A DNA stretch of 47,331 bases from Deltaproteobacteria bacterium (GTDB lineage Bacteria; Myxococcota_A; Polyangia; DRWM01; JAAZOP01), in assembly GCA_016218765.1 (NCBI GenBank), contig JACRCZ010000148.1:1-47331 (forward strand), written 5' to 3'. The notes beneath the pieces are model-generated. The model did not search any database, was not told where the DNA came from, and worked only from the letters and a program-made list of their open reading frames with translations. Positions within the stretch are counted from its first letter, which is position 1; each line of letters starts with the position of its first letter. Below, in pieces: positions 1-7,526 of this stretch. Both the position numbers and the translations under genes were made by a program.

Positions 1-196
1 CGTTGGGCGTGGTCCCCGCCGTCGCGGGCGCCGCGCCGCCGGGCGCCGTGGCCCCCGCGTTCGCCCCCTCGGCCGCCGCCTTCCCGGGGTCGCCCGCGGG
101 CGCCGGCTCTTCGCCCTTCTTCTTGGAACAGCCGGGCAGCGCGAGGGCCAGGGACAGGATCGCACCGACCAGGAGGTTCGAGGTGAGCTTTTTCAT
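1..196 (-). CDS. lipoprotein, C-terminus outside the window
   Basis: The reading frame starts at ATG 196 and runs off the left edge after 65 codons. It begins MKKLTSNLLV, followed by a hydrophobic stretch and the lipobox LPGC with Cys23 as the likely lipidation site, so the product should be a membrane-anchored lipoprotein. After the cysteine comes a short Lys-rich patch (SKKKGEE) and then a low-complexity Ala/Gly/Pro/Thr linker to the edge. No folded domain is visible, so no function can be assigned. The convergent or divergent neighbour on the right is an alpha/beta hydrolase on the plus strand. Confidence 0.75.
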   Translation of the reverse strand, partial: MKKLTSNLLVGAILSLALALPGCSKKKGEEPAPAGDPGKAAAEGANAGATAPGGAAPATAGTTPN

Positions 197-339
197 GCGG
201 CGCACCTTGCGCAGTCTCGCGGCGCCTGTCAAGGGCCCGTGGCCCCGTTCGATACCGAACGCGTCGTCCGCCCGCGGATTTTGCCGGCGGGTTCCCTGCG
301 CCTATCCTCTGGCTGACGCGGCGGCCGGGGAGGGGACGC

Positions 340-1251
340 GTGCCGCGACGGGGCGACATGGGCGTCGGGACGATCGAGACGCAGCGGATCATGGCGATGC
401 CCCCGGCCAACGTGCTGGGGTGCGGGCGGGACCGGGCGTTCCGCCTGCCGCAGTACTTCACGATCGCCGGCGGTCTGCGCACGGCGTTCTGCGACGCGGG
501 CCGGGGCAAGCCGGTGGTCCTGATCCACGGCCTGGCCGGGAACCTCACGAACTGGCTGCACGTCGCGCCGCTTCTCGCCGGCCGCCATCGCGTCCTCGCG
601 CTCGATCTGGCCGCGTGCGGCGAGAGCGAGCGTCCGCGCGCGCCGCTGACCGTGGGGCTCTACGCGGCGCAGGTCCGCGCGCTGCTCGACGTCCTCGGGA
701 TCGAGCGCGCCGCCGTCGTCGGCCATTCGCTCGGCGCGATGGTCGCCACGCGGCTCGCCCTGGACGCCGCCGCGCGGGTCTCGCGACTGGTACTGATCAA
801 CCCGGCCGGCTTCCAGCGGCTGCCGCTCCTGCTGCGCGCCGCGGGCCACGCGTTCCTGCGCGAGCCGCTCCTGAACGCGCTCCTGCCCCCGCTGTGGCGC
901 AGCATGCTCGGCGCCGTGTTCTGCGAGACGAACGAGCACACGCGCGGCTTCGTGCGCAACGTCGAGACGACCTACCGCCGCGACGACATCCACGCGCTGT
1001 CGGCGGTGATCGCCGGGCTGCGGCGCGATTTCCTCGAGTGCGACTTCCTGGGCGCGCTGGACCGGGTGGCCGCGCCGACGCTGCTCGTGTGGGGCCGCGA
1101 GGACCCGCTCACGCCGGCCGCGGCGCTGCGCGACACGGCGCGCCGCCTGCCGCATTTCGGCGTCCGCGAGATCCCCCGCTGCGGCCACATGCCGATCATC
1201 GAGCGTCCGGCGCTCACCGCGGAGCTGATCCGCGAGCACCTCGCCGCCTGA
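340..1251 (+). CDS. alpha/beta-fold hydrolase
   Basis: A 303-residue single-domain alpha/beta hydrolase, probably a cytoplasmic esterase/lipase or C-C hydrolase of the MhpC-like group; the substrate cannot be told. The oxyanion-hole segment is VVLIHGLAGN, the nucleophile elbow GHSLGA gives Ser130, the acid is Asp255 in GREDPLTP, and the general base is His283 in CGHMPIIERP, so the catalytic triad is complete. The GTG start at 340 has GGGGAGGGG four bases upstream. ATG 358 is an alternative that removes six residues and has a weaker ribosome site. No signal peptide is seen. The gene converges on the radical SAM gene with only seven bases between the stops. Confidence 0.85.
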   Translation: MPRRGDMGVGTIETQRIMAMPPANVLGCGRDRAFRLPQYFTIAGGLRTAFCDAGRGKPVVLIHGLAGNLTNWLHVAPLLAGRHRVLALDLAACGESERPRAPLTVGLYAAQVRALLDVLGIERAAVVGHSLGAMVATRLALDAAARVSRLVLINPAGFQRLPLLLRAAGHAFLREPLLNALLPPLWRSMLGAVFCETNEHTRGFVRNVETTYRRDDIHALSAVIAGLRRDFLECDFLGALDRVAAPTLLVWGREDPLTPAAALRDTARRLPHFGVREIPRCGHMPIIERPALTAELIREHLAA

Positions 1252-1258
1252 GGCGGGG

Positions 1259-2905
1259 TCAACGACCGGGAGAGCCCGCCGCGCGGGCGACGGGGTCCCG
1301 CGCCGCGGGAGCGGCATGCCCCCGCTCGCGCATCCACGTCTCCGGCCGCGGGGCGCGGAGCAGCTCGGGCCGTACCGCCCCGGCCTGCTCGTAGTAGCTC
1401 TTGAAGCGGATGAAGATCATCAGGTCCTGGAAGATGTCGTTGATGAAGCGCGGGTGGCGGGCCATGACCGGCAGGGCCCGCTTCAGCAGCTCCTTCAGCT
1501 CCCGCGCGGTATCCGGATGGCGCAGCGTGAAGGACAGGATGCGCCAGGCGAGCTGGTAGTGCCGTGCGCGCACGGCCCAGGTCGTGCGGCCCTCCATGGC
1601 GACGTCCCGGCTGCGGAAGCCGTCGAACTTGCGCGCGAGACGGCGGCCGAAGGCGTCGTAGTCGAAGAGCTGGGTCGTCATCCAGCGGAAGCCGTCCAGC
1701 ATGTCCGCCGGGGACAGGCGCTTGGGGATGACGTTGGTGCGCAGCATCTCGCCGAGCGAGTGGTCGCCGTCGGCGTCCAGGCGGCCTTCGGCCAGGAGCC
1801 GGGCGCGGAGCGGGGTGCCGTAGGGCGCCGTGAGCAGGTAGGTGTTGCACACGGGCAGGGCCAGCTCGTTGCAGAAGTCGACATGGTCGCCGAAGATCGC
1901 CGGGCCGTCGCCGTCGAAGCCGACGATCAGTCCGGACATGATGGTGATGCCGTAGGAGTGGATCTTGCGCACCGCGGCGGGAATGTCGACGTGGAGGTTC
2001 TGCGGCTTGTTGGCCTCGCGCAGCGCGTCCTTGCTCGAGCTCTCGATGCCGACGTACGCGAAGACCAGCCCCGCGCGGGCCATCAGCGCCAGCAGCTCGT
2101 CGTCGCGCGCGATATCGATCGAGAGCTGGGCGCCGATCACGAACAGCGGGTCCTTGTCCTTGCGCCATGCGGCGATCCGCCGCAGCACGTCCTTGGCGTA
2201 GGCCCGCTTGGCGGTGAAGTTGTCGTCGCCGATCAGGACCGACTGGAACCCGGCGCGGTAGACGCGCTCCAGCTCCTCGAGCACGCGCTCCGCGGGCTTG
2301 GTGCGGACCTTGTTGCCGTACAGCACCACGGCGTCGCAGAACTCGCAGTGGAACGGGCAGCCGCGGGACGTCTGGATCACCGCCGTCACGTAGCGGTCCG
2401 CCGGGCACAGGTCCCAGCGGGCCACCGGGGTCAGCGCCAGGTCGAGCTTCTCCTCCTCGATGTAGAAGCGCTCGTGCCTCCCGGCCAGCCACTCGCCCAG
2501 GAAACGGGGCCACGTCCGCTCCGCGTCGCCCGCGAACAGCGCGTCGTAGGGCTCGGCAGCGGCGATGTCGCGCCAGTGGTGCGTGCAGTGCGGGCCGCCG
2601 AGCACCACGAACTTCCCGCGGGCCTTGAGCCACCGGCACAGCTCGTGCGCGCGCTCGCGGTTGGGGTTGAAGCACGTGAGCGCGTAGATGTCGGCCTCGA
2701 TGCCGGCCCGCTCCAGCGGCACCCCCAGGACCTCGTCGAAGACCTCGACCGTGAACGCGTCGTCGGGTACCAGCGCCGCCACGGTGAGCAGCGAAAGGCT
2801 CGGGAAGAAGCCCGACTTGCCCATGGCTTCGTTGATCACCGAGGTGTTCAGGAAGTCCGCCGGGCAGCGGGGGTTGACGAGCAGGATCCTCTTCTTGTGC
2901 GTCAC
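1259..2905 (-). CDS. B12-binding-domain radical SAM protein
   Basis: A 548-residue cobalamin-dependent-type radical SAM enzyme. The N-terminal 150 residues (ILLVNPRCPADF...FVVLGGPH) have the layout of a B12-binding Rossmann domain. The radical SAM core follows with the CxxxCxxC cluster motif in TSRGCPFHCEFC and the downstream VLEELE helix. The rest resembles the DUF4070-type C-terminus found in hopanoid-methylase-like (HpnP/HpnR) and related proteins. The family methylates or rearranges unactivated carbons, often in lipids; the substrate here is unknown. The start is GTG 2905, with GGAGGGG about seven bases upstream. The gene lies downstream of cysK and cysS on the same strand, about 110 bp away, and may be co-transcribed with them. 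Confidence 0.85.
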   Translation of the reverse strand: MTHKKRILLVNPRCPADFLNTSVINEAMGKSGFFPSLSLLTVAALVPDDAFTVEVFDEVLGVPLERAGIEADIYALTCFNPNRERAHELCRWLKARGKFVVLGGPHCTHHWRDIAAAEPYDALFAGDAERTWPRFLGEWLAGRHERFYIEEEKLDLALTPVARWDLCPADRYVTAVIQTSRGCPFHCEFCDAVVLYGNKVRTKPAERVLEELERVYRAGFQSVLIGDDNFTAKRAYAKDVLRRIAAWRKDKDPLFVIGAQLSIDIARDDELLALMARAGLVFAYVGIESSSKDALREANKPQNLHVDIPAAVRKIHSYGITIMSGLIVGFDGDGPAIFGDHVDFCNELALPVCNTYLLTAPYGTPLRARLLAEGRLDADGDHSLGEMLRTNVIPKRLSPADMLDGFRWMTTQLFDYDAFGRRLARKFDGFRSRDVAMEGRTTWAVRARHYQLAWRILSFTLRHPDTARELKELLKRALPVMARHPRFINDIFQDLMIFIRFKSYYEQAGAVRPELLRAPRPETWMRERGHAAPAARDPVARAAGSPGR

Positions 2906-3014
2906 GGAAGGCGCCCCTCCAACCCATCCCCCCGCGGGTGCGCGAGCGGTGCACCATGACGGTTCCGCGCCCGCAGGTCAAGGACGACGCGCCCGGAAGC
3001 CAGCGCGGCCGGTC

Positions 3015-4430
3015 CTACCTCGTCCTGACGCGCGAGCCCTTCGGGGTGTCCTCGATCGCCACCCCCAGCGACGACAGCTCGTCGCGCAGCCCGTCGGCCC
3101 TGGCCCAGTCGCGCGCGGCCCGCGCCCGATCGCGCTCCGCCAGCAGCGCCGCCACCCGCGCGTCCAGCTCCGGCGCCACGCCCGGTCCGGCCCCGAAGTC
3201 GAGCACGGAGAACACGCGGTCCGCCCGGTACAGGAAGTCCAGCGCCAGCTCGGCGTCGCGGCGCACCAGGCCGCCTTTCTGCATCCGCGCGTTGAGCGCG
3301 CGTGCCAGGTCGAACCACGCCGCCTTCGCCCGCGGCACGTTCAGGTCGTCGCGCAGCGCCGCGAAGAAGCCGCGGTCCGCCGCCTCCACCGCCTCATCGA
3401 CCTCCCGGTGCGCCTCGCCCTCCGCCCGCTGCTGCCGCAGGTTGCGCACCAGCGCGTCCAGCCGCGCCAGCTCGCGGCACGCCGCGTCCAGGCGGTCGAA
3501 CGAGAAGTCCAGGTGGCGGCGGTAGTGCACGAGCAGCAGCGCGTAGCGCACCTGGCTCCCCGTGTAGCCGCGCCCCGCCAGGTCGCGGAACGACAGCGCC
3601 GTCCCGGCCGAGCGCGACATCTTCTTGCCCTTGCGCAGCACCAGCCCGGTGTGCAGCCACGCCCGCGCCATGGGGCGGCCCGAGAGGGCCTCGCAGATCG
3701 CGTTCTCGTTCTCGTTGTGCGGAAAGACGAGGTCCTCGCCGCTGGTGTGGATGTCGAACTGCTCGCCCAGGTAGCGCGACGCCATCGCCGCACACTCGAC
3801 GTGCCAGCCCGGGCGCACGTTGCCCCAGTCCGTCCGGTACGTGATCCGCCGCCGCAGCTCCGCCAGGTCCGAGCGTCGCAGCAGCGTGAAGTCGTGCGCG
3901 TCGTCCTTCTCGTAGTAGTCCATGTCGACCGTCACGCCCGTGCGGATGCGCGAGCGATCGACGCTGGACAGCCGGCCGTAGGCCGCGAAGCGCGAGATGT
4001 CGAAGTACACCGAACGGTGGCGCTCGTAGGCCAGCCCCGCGTCCACCAGCCGCCGCGTGAGCCGGACCATGTCCTCCACGTGCTCCGTCGCACGCGGGTA
4101 GTGGTCCGCCGGCGCCATGCGCAGCGCCGCCATGTCGTCGAAGAACTCCCTGGCGAACTGCCCGGTCAGCTCCTCCAGCCGCACGCCCCGCCGTGCCGAC
4201 TCCGCGATGGTCTTGTCGTCGATGTCCGTGAGGTTGACGATGTGCCGCACCTGGTAGCCATCGCCGAGCAGCAGCTTCTTGAGCACGTCGACCGCGAGCA
4301 GCCGGCGGATCAGCCCGAGGTGCGCGTAGGCGTGCAGCGTCGGCCCGCAGGTGTAGATGCCCACCCGCCCCTCGGACAACGGACGCAACAGCCCCTTGCG
4401 GCGCGTCGCGGTGTCGTACAGGCGCAGCAT
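3015..4430 (-). CDS. cysS: cysteinyl-tRNA synthetase (divergent HIGH motif)
   Basis: A 471-residue class I aminoacyl-tRNA synthetase that charges tRNA-Cys. Visible family signatures are MLRLYDTATRRK at the N-terminus, the zinc-ligand CGPT, the VRHIVNLTDIDDKTI segment, GWHVECAAM with the second zinc Cys, FPHNENE with the zinc His and Glu retained (normally FPHHENE), and KMSRS for KMSKS. The HIGH box reads HLGL where most CysRS have HIGH or HIGN, which is unusual. The C-terminal DALR/anticodon region includes RDWARADGLRDELSSLGVAIEDTPKG, a good family match. The stop of the upstream cysK-like gene is nine bases before this start, so the two form one transcription unit. Confidence 0.9.
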   Translation of the reverse strand: MLRLYDTATRRKGLLRPLSEGRVGIYTCGPTLHAYAHLGLIRRLLAVDVLKKLLLGDGYQVRHIVNLTDIDDKTIAESARRGVRLEELTGQFAREFFDDMAALRMAPADHYPRATEHVEDMVRLTRRLVDAGLAYERHRSVYFDISRFAAYGRLSSVDRSRIRTGVTVDMDYYEKDDAHDFTLLRRSDLAELRRRITYRTDWGNVRPGWHVECAAMASRYLGEQFDIHTSGEDLVFPHNENENAICEALSGRPMARAWLHTGLVLRKGKKMSRSAGTALSFRDLAGRGYTGSQVRYALLLVHYRRHLDFSFDRLDAACRELARLDALVRNLRQQRAEGEAHREVDEAVEAADRGFFAALRDDLNVPRAKAAWFDLARALNARMQKGGLVRRDAELALDFLYRADRVFSVLDFGAGPGVAPELDARVAALLAERDRARAARDWARADGLRDELSSLGVAIEDTPKGSRVRTR

Positions 4431-4438
4431 CGACGACC

Positions 4439-5365
4439 TCAGGTCGCGAAGAGGCTGGTCGAGAGGTACCGCTCGCCGAAGTCGGGCAGGATGACCGCGA
4501 TCACCCCTTCCTCCAGGCGCGAGGCCAGGTCGAGCGCCGCGAAGAGCGAGGCCCCGGCGCTCATGCCCAGCAGCATCCCCTCGACCCGCGCCGCCCGCCG
4601 CGTCGTCTCGAACGCGTCCTCGTCCGCGACGTTCACCTTCTCGTCGATCAACCGCTTGTCGAAGATGCCCGGGACGTACGCCTCCTTCAGGCTCTTGAGC
4701 CCCTGGATCTTGTGACCGAAGTACGGCTCGACCGCGACCACCCGGACCGCGGGGTTGTACTCCTTGAGCCGCCGCGAGCAGCCCATGACGGTGCCGGTGG
4801 TGCCGAGCGCGGCGACGAGGTGCGTGACGCGTCCCTCCGTCTGCTCCCAGATCTCCGGCGCGGTGCCCCGGTAGTGCGCCAGCGGGTTGGCCTCGTTGTT
4901 GTACTGGTCCGCCAGGAAGTAGCGCTCGCCCTCCTTGTCCGCCAGCTCGTACGCCCGCTCGATCGCCCCGTCCGTCCCCAGCTTCCCGTCCGTCAGGATG
5001 AACTCCGCCCCGTACGCCGCGAGGATCCGGCGCCGCTCGACCGAGACCGACTCGGACATCGTCAGCCGGATACGGTAGCCCTTGAGCGCCGCCACCATCG
5101 CCAGCCCGATGCCCGTGTTCCCGCTCGTGGCCTCGAGGATCGTCTTCTCCCTGGTCAGCGCGCCCGAGCGTTCGGCCTCTTCGATCATCGATAGCGCGAT
5201 GCGGTCCTTGATCGATCCTCCGGGATTGCAGCCCTCGAGCTTCGCCCGGATCTCGACCTTCGGGGGGTGGTCCTTGCCCGGCAGGCGGAGCTTGCGCACC
5301 GGTACCAGCGGCGTGCGGCCGATGAGGTCGAGAGGGCACTCGTAGCATCGTCGTGCAGCGTCCAT
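4439..5365 (-). CDS. cysK: cysteine synthase-family PLP enzyme
   Basis: A 308-residue fold-type II PLP enzyme of the CysK/CysM/CBS group, making cysteine from an activated serine and sulfide or a related beta-replacement. The PLP-binding lysine is Lys53 in NPGGSIKDR, the substrate loop is ATSGNTG, and the cofactor phosphate cup is GTTGTVMG. The segment ADQYNNEANPLAHYRGT is close to the CysM/CBS-type consensus. The length fits a catalytic domain without an extra CBS regulatory domain. The gene directly precedes cysS, which uses its likely product, so it supports local coupling of cysteine supply and tRNA charging. Whether the donor is O-acetylserine, O-phosphoserine or serine cannot be told from the sequence. 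Confidence 0.88.
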   Translation of the reverse strand: MDAARRCYECPLDLIGRTPLVPVRKLRLPGKDHPPKVEIRAKLEGCNPGGSIKDRIALSMIEEAERSGALTREKTILEATSGNTGIGLAMVAALKGYRIRLTMSESVSVERRRILAAYGAEFILTDGKLGTDGAIERAYELADKEGERYFLADQYNNEANPLAHYRGTAPEIWEQTEGRVTHLVAALGTTGTVMGCSRRLKEYNPAVRVVAVEPYFGHKIQGLKSLKEAYVPGIFDKRLIDEKVNVADEDAFETTRRAARVEGMLLGMSAGASLFAALDLASRLEEGVIAVILPDFGERYLSTSLFAT

Positions 5366-5515
5366 CGCGCTCCTCGCACCCCCGTTTCGCCGCGACTGTA
5401 CCGCAGCCGGGTGCAAGTTCGAAGGGGTCTTGGCCCGGGACGTTCTCGACGCCCGCCCGCTTCCGCGGTACCCTGGCTCCACAGGGGGCGGCAAGACCGC
5501 AAGGTGTGCGCCCGG

Positions 5516-6295
5516 ATGAAGCTCGTTCCCGTCGTCCTGTTGATCGCGCTCGCCGCCGGACGCAACGTCCGCGGGGACGAGGCGCCGCCCTACGCGCTCG
5601 CTCCCGAATGCCGTGTCGAGGCGGAAACCGACCTGGCCCGCCGGTCCCTCGCGGCGTTCTGGTTCGAGCAGGGCAAGTCGCAGGTCGAGCGCGAGGCGTT
5701 CGCGGAGGCGGTCGGCTCGTTCGCCTGCTCGCAGGCGATCCTGCCGCACCCCTCCACGCTCTACAACCTCGCCCGCGCGGCCGAGTGGGCCGGCGACCTG
5801 GACACGGCGTTGCGCGTCCTTCGCGAGTACATCGCGCAGAACCCGGACGCGGAGAACATCGCCGAGGCGCGCGACCTGGCGCAGGACATCCAGGCGCGCG
5901 TCGGCCCGTGGGTCGAGCCGCCGCCGGCGCCTTCTCCGCCGCCCCCGGCCGCTCCCGCCGGCGGGGCCGATGCGCAGTCCGTCGTCGGCTGGGTCGCCGT
6001 CGCGCTCGCCGCGGGGAGCGCCGCCGCGGGCCTGGCCCTTGCCGGCCTGGCCGCGGCCGAGCAGCAGAAGATCGACGACGCTCCGGACGGCATTCCGTGG
6101 CGCGTGGTCGCCGGCCAGGAAGCCGATCGCGACGACTTCGTGACCGGCATGGCCGCCTGCCTCGGCGCCGCCGGGGCCGCCGCCCTGACCGGCGTCCTGC
6201 TGCTCGTGCTCGACGACGACGAGGCCCCCGCCATCGATGTCGCACCGACCGTCGCGGCGGACGGCGTCGGCCTCGTCCTGCTGGGGAGGTTCTAG
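5516..6295 (+). CDS. TPR protein with signal peptide and two hydrophobic segments
   Basis: A 259-residue envelope protein. Residues 1-20 look like a signal peptide. Residues about 41-125 form two to three TPR-like helical hairpins (ARRSLAAFWFEQGKSQVERE..., STLYNLARAAEWAGDLDTAL). A Pro/Ala-rich linker covers 134-149. Two hydrophobic segments follow at about 154-181 and 212-232, and an acidic DDDEAP turn follows the second. This arrangement is common in myxobacterial TPR proteins of unknown role. The stop is one base before the next ATG, and the Shine-Dalgarno of that gene (GGGGAGG, 6283-6289) lies inside this frame, so the pair is translationally coupled. It diverges from cysK. Confidence 0.75.
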   Translation: MKLVPVVLLIALAAGRNVRGDEAPPYALAPECRVEAETDLARRSLAAFWFEQGKSQVEREAFAEAVGSFACSQAILPHPSTLYNLARAAEWAGDLDTALRVLREYIAQNPDAENIAEARDLAQDIQARVGPWVEPPPAPSPPPPAAPAGGADAQSVVGWVAVALAAGSAAAGLALAGLAAAEQQKIDDAPDGIPWRVVAGQEADRDDFVTGMAACLGAAGAAALTGVLLLVLDDDEAPAIDVAPTVAADGVGLVLLGRF

Positions 6296-6296
6296 C

Positions 6297-7505
6297 ATGA
6301 CGCTCCGGGGTCTCGCTTGCCTGGCCGCGGCGCTTCTCGGCTGCAGCACGAGCTACGTCGAAGGACGGTACTCGTGCACGCCGGGAGAGCCCGGCAGCTG
6401 CCCGCCCGGATGGACCTGCCGCGAGTCCGACCTTCGATGCTGGTCCGGGCCGGAGGATGCCGCGCCGGACGGAAGCGATGCGGGGACGGACGCGGACGAG
6501 TCGGCCGACGCGGACGTCGGACCGGACCAGCCCGACCTGCCGGACGAGACGCCCGAGGGCGGCGACTTCGTCCCCTGCACCGCGGAAGATTGCGACGACG
6601 GGGACGCCTGCAACGGCGTCGAGACGTGCGGCACGGACGGGGCTTGTGTGCCCGGCTCGGCGGCCCCCGACTACACGGAGTGCACCACGGCCTCGGGCGA
6701 AGCCGGCGGCTGCCTCGCCGGCGCCTGTGATGCGACGCTGCAGGAAGTCGCGATTCCCGCCGGCACCTTCCGCCGCGGCTCGCCGTGGGCGGACCCGGGC
6801 GCCCCCGACTCCCCCGTGCACGAGGTCACGCTCACCGCCGCGTTCCGTATCGACCGCTACGAGGTCACCAACGCGCGCTACGCCGCGTGCGTCGCCGCCG
6901 GCGTCTGCCGCGCGCCCGGCTCGAAGGACTCGCACACGCGCGACGACTACGACCGCCTGCCCGAATACGCGGCCTACCCCGTGCTCTTCGTCTCGTGGGA
7001 CGACGCGGTCGAATTCTGCGGGTGGATCGGGCGACGCCTGCCGACGGAGGCGGAATGGGAGCGCGCCGCGCGCGGCGACTGCGCGCTGGTCGCGCCCGCG
7101 ACGTGCGGCGACGAGGATCTCCGCCCCTACCCCTGGGGCGACGCGCCCGCCGCCTGCGACCTCGCCAACTTCGACGACGCGGCCGGCGGCGGCCCCTGCG
7201 TCGCCGGCGGCGACACCGACGCCGCCGGCGCGCGTCCGCTCGGCGCCGGGCCGTACGGCGCCGACGACCTGGCGGGCAACGTCGCCGAGTGGGTCGCGGA
7301 CTTCTACCAGCCGGACGCGTACCAGACCGGCTGCGCCGCCGGCTGCACCGACCCGCCCGGGCCGGCCGACGGCCCCGAGCGGGTCGTGCGGGGCGGATCG
7401 TGGGACGACGTCGACACCGACCTCCGGGTCTCCGTGCGGTCGTTCGCGTCCCCCGGCACCCGGAACGAGTTCCTCGGCTTCCGCTGCGCCCGGAATGCGC
7501 CCTGA
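6297..7505 (+). CDS. lipoprotein with FGE-sulfatase (SUMF1-like) domain
   Basis: A 402-residue lipoprotein. The lipobox ALLGC places the lipidated cysteine at residue 16. An Asp/Ala-rich acidic tether spans roughly residues 50-90, then a small Cys-rich segment (EDCDDGDACNGVETC). The SUMF1/formylglycine-generating-enzyme fold covers about 145-402: QEVAIPAGTFRRGSP, RIDRYEVTNARYAACV, PVLFVSWDDAVEFCGWIGRRLPTEAEWERAARG, LAGNVAEWVADFY and VVRGGSWDD...LGFRCAR. The copper-binding cysteine pair of true FGE near the C-terminus is not visible (the segment reads DLRVSVRSFASPG), so sulfatase activation is unlikely and a binding or structural role is more probable. It is coupled to the TPR gene upstream. 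Confidence 0.85.
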   Translation: MTLRGLACLAAALLGCSTSYVEGRYSCTPGEPGSCPPGWTCRESDLRCWSGPEDAAPDGSDAGTDADESADADVGPDQPDLPDETPEGGDFVPCTAEDCDDGDACNGVETCGTDGACVPGSAAPDYTECTTASGEAGGCLAGACDATLQEVAIPAGTFRRGSPWADPGAPDSPVHEVTLTAAFRIDRYEVTNARYAACVAAGVCRAPGSKDSHTRDDYDRLPEYAAYPVLFVSWDDAVEFCGWIGRRLPTEAEWERAARGDCALVAPATCGDEDLRPYPWGDAPAACDLANFDDAAGGGPCVAGGDTDAAGARPLGAGPYGADDLAGNVAEWVADFYQPDAYQTGCAAGCTDPPGPADGPERVVRGGSWDDVDTDLRVSVRSFASPGTRNEFLGFRCARNAP

Positions 7506-7526
7506 ACGGCGGCCTTCCCGACGGCG

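Noticed and set aside
3..6935. Very long open frames antisense or out of phase to cysS, cysK and neighbours
   Set aside because: High GC removes stop codons from alternative frames; these frames have Arg/Gly/Ala-rich compositions without domains, whereas the chosen frames carry recognisable motifs.
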